DNA of 5,547 bases from Desulfomicrobiaceae bacterium (GTDB lineage: Bacteria > Desulfobacterota > Desulfovibrionia > Desulfovibrionales > Desulfomicrobiaceae), in assembly GCA_003530935.1 (NCBI GenBank), contig DPEO01000072.1:1-5547 (forward strand). The letters are read 5' to 3'. The notes below the pieces were generated by a model. It searched no databases, was not told the origin of the DNA, and was given only the letters and a program-made list of their open reading frames with translations. Position numbers and translations under genes: made by a program. The stretch's first letter is position 1. Every line of letters begins with the position of its first letter. Positions 1 to 4,069 of the stretch are shown here, piece after piece.

Positions 1-107
1 AATCGACCACAAACCGGTTGGTTGCAGCCCGCGGGATTGAGGGCTACGGCGGTGATGGAGCCGAAACGGACCGCGCCAGGGGTTTGGGTGACACGCCACA
101 GGTTCAT
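1..107 (-). CDS. Unrecognised protein, N-terminal 35 codons only
   Basis: An open frame begins with ATG at 107 and runs off the left edge without a stop. Its start is supported by a strong GGAGGTGG ribosome binding site a few bases upstream, so I take it as a real gene. The visible residues begin MNLWRVTQTPGAVRFGS and continue with ITAVALNPAGCNQPVCGR. Two cysteines lie near residues 28 and 32. No signal peptide or membrane segment is visible. I do not recognise the family from this fragment. It is separated from the iron-sulfur gene upstream by a strong terminator, so it is probably transcribed independently, perhaps from a weak promoter around 144-172. The existence of the gene is fairly secure, but its function is unknown. 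Confidence 0.7.
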   Translation of the reverse strand, partial: MNLWRVTQTPGAVRFGSITAVALNPAGCNQPVCGR

Positions 108-143
108 GATCCACCTCCAGGATGCGGTGCCTGCTGCAGAGAA

Positions 144-172
144 ATTATGCAGGAATCGTTCCTTGGAGGAGA
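144..172 (-). promoter_or_regulatory. Weak candidate promoter for the gene at 1-107
   Basis: Read on the minus strand, CATAAT at 149-144 matches five of six bases of a sigma-70 -10 box. The bases 17-18 upstream (TTCTCC or TCTCCT) are a poor -35. The site lies between the terminator at 172-195 and the ribosome binding site of the next gene, where a promoter would be needed. A small dyad, AGGAATCGTTCCT at 151-163, lies between the two boxes and could be an operator. This call rests mainly on position. Confidence 0.25.
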
Positions 173-195
173 AAAAAGCCCCCGGCGTCGGGGGC
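172..195 (-). terminator. Rho-independent terminator after the iron-sulfur gene
   Basis: The arms 178-184 and 189-195 form a perfect 7-bp GC-only stem (GCCCCCG with CGGGGGC) around a 4-base loop. On the minus strand the stem is followed at once by six T residues (177-172). It starts 11 bases past the stop codon of the 207-956 gene. This is a classic intrinsic terminator and marks the 3' end of the transcript that includes that gene. Confidence 0.92.
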
Positions 196-206
196 GTGGG
201 CAGAGG

Positions 207-956
207 CTACAGGCCGCGGGCGAGGGGTTCTTCGCGCAGGACGTTTCCGTCCCGGGCAAGGATGACGCGGCGGGCCGGGATGGAGCATTGCGCTTGGCCT
301 ATGGCCTGGGCTGCGAGACTGGAAAGTCCGGCGCAGCAGGGCACTTCCATCTCCAGCACCGTGAGGTCGCGGATGCCTGCCCCGCTGAGGATGCGGGCGA
401 GTTTTTCCGCGTTGGCGCCGCGCTCTTCAAACTTGGGGCACGCCAGGGCCACGACGCGGCCGGGGAGAAATTGCCGGTGCAGGACCGGGCTGGCAGCCGC
501 GGCGCAGTCGGCAAGGAGCAGTAGGGAGGCGCCGCGAAGAAACGGAGCGCTTTCCGGGATGAGCCGGAGTTTGACCGGCCAGTGGCCGAGGGCGGAGGCC
601 GCAGGTGCGGTATTGGACGCTGCGGGGGCGGACGCCTCGGGCGCTGCCGCAGGGGCGCGCAGGGTCATGGCATGGGATCCAGGGCAGCCGCAGGCAAGCG
701 GTGCAGCGGCCTTGGCCTTGGCCGCGTGCGCCAGGGCCGCTTCTTCGTCGAAGGGATCGGCCTCGCGTTCGATGAGGGTCAGCGCCCCTTCGGGGCAGTG
801 GCCCAGGCATGCGCCAAGGCCGTCGCAAAAGCTATCGCGCACGATACGCGCCTTGCCGTCCACGATGGCCAAGGCCCCTTCGGCGCAGTTGACGATGCAG
901 GCACCGCAGCCGGTGCATTTTGCTTCATCGATATGGATGATGGTTCGGGTGGGCAT
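207..956 (-). CDS. 4Fe-4S ferredoxin-domain protein with a cysteine-containing C-terminal domain
   Basis: This 249-residue protein is probably a cytoplasmic electron carrier or redox accessory protein. Residues 1-65 form a ferredoxin-like domain. The first cluster motif is complete (C14-x2-C17-x2-C20-x3-C24). The second is C44-x5-C50-x3-C54-P, with Leu at position 47 where a second cysteine would be expected. An Ala/Pro-rich linker of about 20 residues (100-120) leads to a C-terminal domain beginning near GHWPVKLRL. That domain has C151, C173 in ACPKF and the pair C207-C208 in EVPCC; C89 and C91 precede the linker. From memory, this architecture belongs to a family of roughly 250-290 residues common in anaerobes, often near hybrid cluster (hcp) genes, in which the CDGLGACLG motif is typical. 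The ATG at 956 follows a strong AGGAGG site. The gene lies 71 bases after the ABC ATPase gene and is closed by the terminator at 172-195. Its partner enzyme is not visible. Confidence 0.9.
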   Translation of the reverse strand: MPTRTIIHIDEAKCTGCGACIVNCAEGALAIVDGKARIVRDSFCDGLGACLGHCPEGALTLIEREADPFDEEAALAHAAKAKAAAPLACGCPGSHAMTLRAPAAAPEASAPAASNTAPAASALGHWPVKLRLIPESAPFLRGASLLLLADCAAAASPVLHRQFLPGRVVALACPKFEERGANAEKLARILSGAGIRDLTVLEMEVPCCAGLSSLAAQAIGQAQCSIPARRVILARDGNVLREEPLARGL

Positions 957-1027
957 AAGGTTCCTCCTTGGTTGGTGTGCCTTCGTCCTGCCCTGTCCGC
1001 CGACTGCGTGCCTTGATGGATGTCAAA

Positions 1028-1765
1028 TCAGAGGATTTGGCTCAAAAACTCCTGGGTGCGTTCGTGCTGCGGATTGGTGAAGAAATGCTCCGGCGTGCCT
1101 TCCTCGAGCACGACACCGTGGTCCATGAACAGCACCCGGTCCGCCACTTCGCGGGCAAAACCCATCTCGTGGGTGACCACCACCATGGTCATGCCTTCGC
1201 GGGCGAGCTGCTTCATGACATCCAGGACTTCGCCCACCATTTCCGGGTCCAGGGCGGAGGTGGGCTCGTCGAAGAGCATGATTTTCGGGTCCATGGCGAG
1301 CGCGCGGGCGATGGCCACGCGTTGCTGCTGGCCGCCGGAGAGCTGGTCTGGCCGCACGGCGTGCTTGTCGGCGATGCCCACTTTGTGCAGGAGCTCCATG
1401 GAGCGCTTTTCCGCCTCTGTCCGGGAACGCTTCCGCACCACCTGTTGGGCGAGGTTGAGGTTTTCCAGCACCGTCATGTGGGGAAAGAGGTTGAAGGACT
1501 GAAACACCATCCCCACTTCAGCGCGGATGGCGTTGATGTCGCAGTCCGGGTCCAGGATGTCCACGCCGTCCACGATGATACTGCCGCTGTCGGCGTATTC
1601 CAGGCGGTTTAAGCAGCGCAGGAAAGTAGACTTGCCGGAGCCGGACGGGCCGATGACGACCACCGTTTCCCCGGGTTCGATGTCCAGGGAGACTTCCCGT
1701 ACGGCGTGCACGGGATGGGGAAGATAGAAGGTCTTGGAAATGTTGCGGACACTGATGATGGGCAT
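1028..1765 (-). CDS. Polar amino-acid ABC transporter ATP-binding protein (GlnQ/HisP type)
   Basis: This 245-residue ATPase drives an inner-membrane amino-acid importer from the cytoplasmic side. All motifs are intact: Walker A GPSGSGKST (39-47), Q-loop Q89 in VFQSFNLFPH, signature LSGGQQQR (142-149), Walker B IMLFDE (162-167) with catalytic E167, D-loop SALD (170-173) and switch H199 in VVTHEMGFA. The length, the FNLFPHMTVLENL segment and the short C terminus without a regulatory domain fit the GlnQ/HisP/ArtP subfamily. ATG at 1765 is preceded by GAGGAG. The permease stop codon falls inside that ribosome binding site, leaving a 9-base gap, so the two genes are likely translationally coupled. 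The substrate cannot be read from the ATPase. Identity is very secure. Confidence 0.97.
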   Translation of the reverse strand: MPIISVRNISKTFYLPHPVHAVREVSLDIEPGETVVVIGPSGSGKSTFLRCLNRLEYADSGSIIVDGVDILDPDCDINAIRAEVGMVFQSFNLFPHMTVLENLNLAQQVVRKRSRTEAEKRSMELLHKVGIADKHAVRPDQLSGGQQQRVAIARALAMDPKIMLFDEPTSALDPEMVGEVLDVMKQLAREGMTMVVVTHEMGFAREVADRVLFMDHGVVLEEGTPEHFFTNPQHERTQEFLSQIL

Positions 1766-1774
1766 GGGTTCTCC

Positions 1775-2782
1775 TCAGATGGCCTTGCGCTCCAGGTGTT
1801 GGACAAACAGGGAGAGAGTAAAGGTCAGCACCAGATAGAGTACGGCGCAGACGATCCAAATCTCAAAGGGCTGCAGGGAGGACGACACCACCTCTCGCGA
1901 CGCTTTGGTGAGCTCGCGGATGGAGATGACTCCGAGGAGCGAAGAGTCTTTGATGAGGCTGATGAACTGCCCGGCCAAAGGCGGCAGGATGCGGCGCATG
2001 GCCTGGGGGAGGATGACGCGGCGCATGGCCTGGGCATAGGTGAGACCCAGGGAGCGGGCGGCTTCCATCTGGCCGCGGTGCACGGACTGGATACCGGCGC
2101 GCACGATTTCCGCCACGTAGGCGCCGGTGAAGATGGCCAGGGCCACAACCCCGTACCACAGGGGATCAATGGGGTTGAACCCCCATTTGGTGAGGATTTT
2201 GTTTACCAATGTGCCGACAACGAAATACCACAGAAAGATCTGCACCAGCAAAGGAGAGCCGCGGATGATCTCAATGTAGGTCACTGCGCTCCAGCGCAGC
2301 GCCGGGTTGACGCTGATGCGCGCCAGCCCCGTGAAGAGTCCGAGGACAATGCCGCCGACAATGGCGAGCGCGCTTACCTTGAGCGTGATCCAGAGCCCTT
2401 CGAGGAGCAGGCCGGGACGGCTGTGGGACTCGGTGGCGAGGCTGTCCCCCGGGGAGATGAAATCGCCTTTGCGGACGCGTAGAGTAGCGGCGGGAACGTC
2501 ATAGCGTTCTTCTTCGCCTCCAGGGCCTTCGATGATCACGGTGGCGGTGGCACCGCTGCGCTCCACGGCGCGGACCTCTCCTTCCAGGGAAGCGCGGATG
2601 TCTTTGACTTCCGTGTACCAAAAGTATTGGGGAACGCGATTCCAACGCCAGATATAGTCTACGGACGTAGACGCCGCGTACATCCCCCACAGCACGAGGA
2701 CAAGGCCTACTGCAAAGACCGTGCGCCACAGAAGAAAATAGCTTTTGCCTTTGGGACGGTCCAAGGCCGAAGAAAAATGCAT
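1775..2782 (-). CDS. Polar amino-acid ABC transporter permease with an extra N-terminal domain (HisM/GlnP type)
   Basis: This 335-residue inner-membrane protein forms the translocation channel. It is about 100 residues longer than usual permeases of the family (about 215-240). The canonical core starts near residue 126 (LLLEGLWITLKVSALAIVGG) and has about five membrane segments, near 130-152, 170-192, 208-228, 272-290 and 306-328. The EAA loop that docks on the ATPase is intact: E240-A-A, G246, then V256-I-L-P259, followed by ILPPLAGQF. Ahead of the core lie a positively charged start, a membrane helix (about 18-37), an aromatic stretch VDYIWRWNRVPQYFW (41-55) and a beta-rich segment (about 58-123) ending in RVRKGDFISPGDSLA. 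By the positive-inside rule that segment should be periplasmic. ATG at 2782 follows GGAGGT, with a rather short 3-base spacer. One permease gene suggests a homodimer. Confidence 0.95.
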   Translation of the reverse strand: MHFSSALDRPKGKSYFLLWRTVFAVGLVLVLWGMYAASTSVDYIWRWNRVPQYFWYTEVKDIRASLEGEVRAVERSGATATVIIEGPGGEEERYDVPAATLRVRKGDFISPGDSLATESHSRPGLLLEGLWITLKVSALAIVGGIVLGLFTGLARISVNPALRWSAVTYIEIIRGSPLLVQIFLWYFVVGTLVNKILTKWGFNPIDPLWYGVVALAIFTGAYVAEIVRAGIQSVHRGQMEAARSLGLTYAQAMRRVILPQAMRRILPPLAGQFISLIKDSSLLGVISIRELTKASREVVSSSLQPFEIWIVCAVLYLVLTFTLSLFVQHLERKAI

Positions 2783-2800
2783 GGGACCTCCGGAGAATCA

Positions 2801-2835
2801 AAATGCCACATCCGGCCTCAGAGACCGGATGTGGC
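2801..2835 (-). terminator. Hairpin between binding protein and permease, probable partial terminator
   Basis: The arms 2805-2815 and 2825-2835 form a perfect 11-bp stem (GCCACATCCGG with CCGGATGTGGC) around a 9-base loop. On the minus strand it is followed by ATTTTGATT, a short and broken T run. It lies 24 bases past the binding-protein stop and before the permease ribosome binding site. It fits a leaky terminator or an RNA-stabilising hairpin that lets the binding protein be made in excess over the membrane parts, as is known for other importers such as malE-malF. The structure is certain; the role is inferred. Confidence 0.75.
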
Positions 2836-2859
2836 GGTACAAAAGATACTTTTTAGGGA

Positions 2860-3672
2860 TTACTGAACTTCTTTCAGCCACTCCGTGCCTTTGATCCATT
2901 TGTTGTAAATACGGTCGTAACGGCCGTCGGCCTTGATCTGGCGCAGGAAGTTGTTGAGCCAGTTGAGAAAGTCCGGATCGCCGGGCTTGATACCAAACCC
3001 CAGGGGCTCGTAGGTGAACGGCTCGTCCAGGAAGATGAGCTTGTCCGCACCCTGCTGGGCCATGAACACGGCACAGAAAGGCAGATCGTACACGAAGGCG
3101 TCGGCATTGCCGTTGATCACTTCCATGGCGCCGTCGGATTCCTTTTCAAAGCTCTTGTACTGGGCTTTGGGCATGAGGCGTTTGACCGCCTGCTCGCCGG
3201 TGGTGCCGATACGCGAAGCCACGACATATTTGGGATCGTTGAGGTCTTTGTAGGACTTCACGGTGCCGGCATGTTTCTTGGCCACCAGCACCGTCTGGCC
3301 CACGACGATGTAGGGATCGGCGAAGTTGATCTTGAGATTGCGTTCCTGGGTGACGGTGATGCCACTGATGATGATGTCGAATTTGTCGGCCATGAGCGCC
3401 GGGATGATGCCGTCGAAGTCGGTGTTCACGATGGTGAGCTTCACCCCCATGGCTTTGGCCATCTCTTTGGCGAGGTCTACGTCGAATCCGACGATTTCAC
3501 CCTGCTTGGTCGTCATCTCGAAGGGCATGTAGCCGGCGTCGAGGCCCACGCGCAGCTCACCGCGTTTGATGATGGCGTTGAGCGTGGATTTTTCGGCCAG
3601 TTCGTGGTCTGCGGCCAGGGCCTGTGCGCCCCAGACGACGAGCACAAGCAGGGAGAGAAGAATACGGCGCAT
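2860..3672 (-). CDS. Polar amino-acid ABC transporter periplasmic binding protein (SBP family 3)
   Basis: This 270-residue protein captures a polar amino acid in the periplasm and delivers it to the permease. A signal peptide is clear: MRR, a hydrophobic stretch, then ALA before a likely cleavage after residue 20. The mature part has the family 3 signature GFDVDLAKEMAKAM (62-75). By analogy with HisJ/LAO proteins, the ligand contacts would be Y48 in DAGYMPFE, R111 in TVTQERN, T157-T158 in RIGTTGE and D196 in VYDLPF. Those residues bind the amino acid's carboxylate and amino groups, so an alpha-amino acid ligand is likely, but the side-chain preference is not readable. I chose ATG at 3672 because GGAG lies 6 bases upstream. 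A TTG 12 bases further upstream would make GGAG part of the coding sequence. It is first in the importer operon and separated from the permease by a hairpin. Confidence 0.96.
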   Translation of the reverse strand: MRRILLSLLVLVVWGAQALAADHELAEKSTLNAIIKRGELRVGLDAGYMPFEMTTKQGEIVGFDVDLAKEMAKAMGVKLTIVNTDFDGIIPALMADKFDIIISGITVTQERNLKINFADPYIVVGQTVLVAKKHAGTVKSYKDLNDPKYVVASRIGTTGEQAVKRLMPKAQYKSFEKESDGAMEVINGNADAFVYDLPFCAVFMAQQGADKLIFLDEPFTYEPLGFGIKPGDPDFLNWLNNFLRQIKADGRYDRIYNKWIKGTEWLKEVQ

Positions 3673-3678
3673 GACGAG

Positions 3679-3682
3679 CTCC
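3679..3682 (-). promoter_or_regulatory. Ribosome binding site fixing the binding-protein start
   Basis: GGAG on the minus strand sits 6 bases before the ATG at 3672. It overlaps the codons that would follow an alternative TTG start at 3684. The spacing and the signal peptide beginning MRR both favour the ATG. Confidence 0.75.
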
Positions 3683-3710
3683 AATGGGCTAGAGGTTTCG
3701 GGACGGAGTG

Positions 3711-3743
3711 CTTGCCTTCGGTCAACACTTCTTTGATCACCAG
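3711..3743. repeat. Direct repeat copy 1: displaced copy of the zinc-ribbon gene's 3' end
   Basis: These 33 bases match 3785-3817 at 32 of 33 positions, the only difference being C at 3726 against T at 3800. The copies are 74 bases apart in the same orientation. Copy 1 lies in the gap between the zinc-ribbon gene and the binding-protein gene. Read on the minus strand it would encode LVIKEVLTEGK, as in the real gene, but then continues with codons for HSV instead of Y and a stop. No start or ribosome binding site goes with it, so it looks like a gene remnant from a local duplication. Confidence 0.9.
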
Positions 3744-3774
3744 GGCCGCCTGGGTGGACAAGGCCCCTGTGATC
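3735..3774. other. Imperfect hairpin in the leader before the binding-protein gene
   Basis: Arms 3735-3747 and 3762-3774 pair over 11 of 13 positions (6 bp, a 2x2 mismatch, 5 bp) around a 14-base loop. On the minus strand no T tract follows, so it is not an intrinsic terminator. One arm lies partly in direct repeat copy 1. It could be an RNA structure in the leader of the importer transcript or a by-product of the duplication. Confidence 0.5.
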
Positions 3775-3778
3775 CTGC

Positions 3779-3943
3779 TTAATACTTGCCTTCGGTCAAT
3801 ACTTCTTTGATCACCAGAGTGACCTTGCAGATTTCGCATTGGGGCATGGGCTCTTCGGGGAGGCAGATGATCCGGGTCTGCCGGCACTTGGGGCAGACCA
3901 CCTCCACAAATTCCCGGGAATATCGATCTTTCAGGAGATCCAT
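3779..3943 (-). CDS. 54-residue zinc-ribbon-like microprotein
   Basis: This small gene encodes 54 residues beginning MDLLKDRYSREFVEVVCPKC and ending KEVLTEGKY. Cysteines at 17, 20, 36 and 39 form two CxxC knuckles 15 residues apart, the layout of a small zinc ribbon, with one further cysteine at 27. It is acidic to neutral, has no signal peptide or membrane helix, and should be cytoplasmic. ATG at 3943 has an excellent GGAGGAG site 5 bases upstream, and the frame ends in TAA. These points together make it a convincing gene despite its size. It lies between the deacetylase and the amino-acid importer on the same strand. I do not recognise a named family. Zinc (or less likely iron) binding is inferred from the cysteine pattern, and a role in nucleic-acid or protein binding is only a guess. 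Confidence 0.85.
   Translation of the reverse strand: MDLLKDRYSREFVEVVCPKCRQTRIICLPEEPMPQCEICKVTLVIKEVLTEGKY
3785..3817. repeat. Direct repeat copy 2: the 3' end of the zinc-ribbon gene
   Basis: This is the partner of 3711-3743, with 32 of 33 bases identical. It lies inside the zinc-ribbon gene and encodes its residues from about L43 to K53. It is probably the parental copy, because it is part of an intact frame with a start, a ribosome binding site and a stop. Confidence 0.9.
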
Positions 3944-3956
3944 GGCTACTCCTCCG

Positions 3957-3975
3957 AAAAAGGAAGGGCCTTCCT
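3957..3975 (-). terminator. Small dyad with T tract before the zinc-ribbon gene: weak terminator or operator
   Basis: AGGAAGGGCCTTCCT at 3961-3975 is a perfect 7+1+7 dyad that can fold as a 6-bp stem with a 3-base loop. On the minus strand it runs into five T residues (3961-3957), directly followed by the GGAGGAG ribosome binding site. It could be a weak terminator for the deacetylase transcript or an attenuator for the zinc-ribbon gene. Because it overlaps a candidate -10 box, it could instead be a protein-binding operator. The sequence does not decide between these. Confidence 0.4.
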
Positions 3976-3999
3976 AGGGCAAAGTGGCGCAAAGCTCAA
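3971..3999 (-). promoter_or_regulatory. Candidate sigma-70-type promoter for the zinc-ribbon gene
   Basis: On the minus strand, TTGAGC (3999-3994) matches four of six -35 bases. A 17-base spacer follows, then TAGGAA (3976-3971), which matches three of six -10 bases. It sits directly after the hairpin at 4003-4027 and ahead of the zinc-ribbon ribosome binding site, the expected place for a promoter. The match is modest and could be chance. Confidence 0.25.
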
Positions 4000-4002
4000 G
4001 AG

Positions 4003-4027
4003 CGGGGCACGTCGAGAGACGGCCCCG
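4003..4027 (-). terminator. Strong bulged hairpin after the deacetylase gene, possible terminator
   Basis: The arms 4003-4008 with 4022-4027 (CGGGGC with GCCCCG) and 4010-4013 with 4018-4021 (CGTC with GACG) form a 10-bp stem. It has a single bulged base at 4009 and a 4-base loop. It starts 42 bases past the deacetylase stop. Only a weak TCTTGAGCTTT follows on the minus strand, so it is not a classic intrinsic terminator. It may protect the 3' end of the mRNA or assist termination. Confidence 0.45.
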
Positions 4028-4069
4028 TATGGTGGGGTATTTCGGGGGCGGTGCGCTGCGTAGGGGCGT

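Noticed and set aside
998..1026. Perfect TTGACA on the minus strand at 1026-1021, as a promoter for the iron-sulfur gene
   Set aside because: No acceptable -10 box lies 16-18 bases downstream; the 17-base position reads TCGGCG. A lone hexamer is not enough.
22..1080. Long plus-strand open frame of 352 codons opposite the iron-sulfur gene
   Set aside because: It overlaps a well-supported minus-strand gene with clear cysteine motifs, and its translation is low-complexity and Arg/Ala/Ser-rich, as expected for an antisense shadow in GC-rich DNA.
968..2482. Plus-strand frames of 214 and 258 codons opposite the ATPase and permease genes
   Set aside because: Both are antisense to genes with full family motifs. 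The His-, Asp- and Gly-rich translations match no family I know and have no convincing ribosome binding site.
3673..3684. TTG start at 3684 for the binding protein, adding MELV to the N terminus
   Set aside because: The GGAG ribosome binding site lies between this TTG and the ATG at 3672, at correct spacing for the ATG. The signal peptide also begins naturally at MRR.
3513..3992. Minus-strand frame of 159 codons spanning the zinc-ribbon gene, the gap and the start of the binding-protein gene
   Set aside because: It is out of frame with two better-supported genes. Its apparent LVIKEVLTEGK segment comes from the displaced repeat copy and is not evidence for a real protein.
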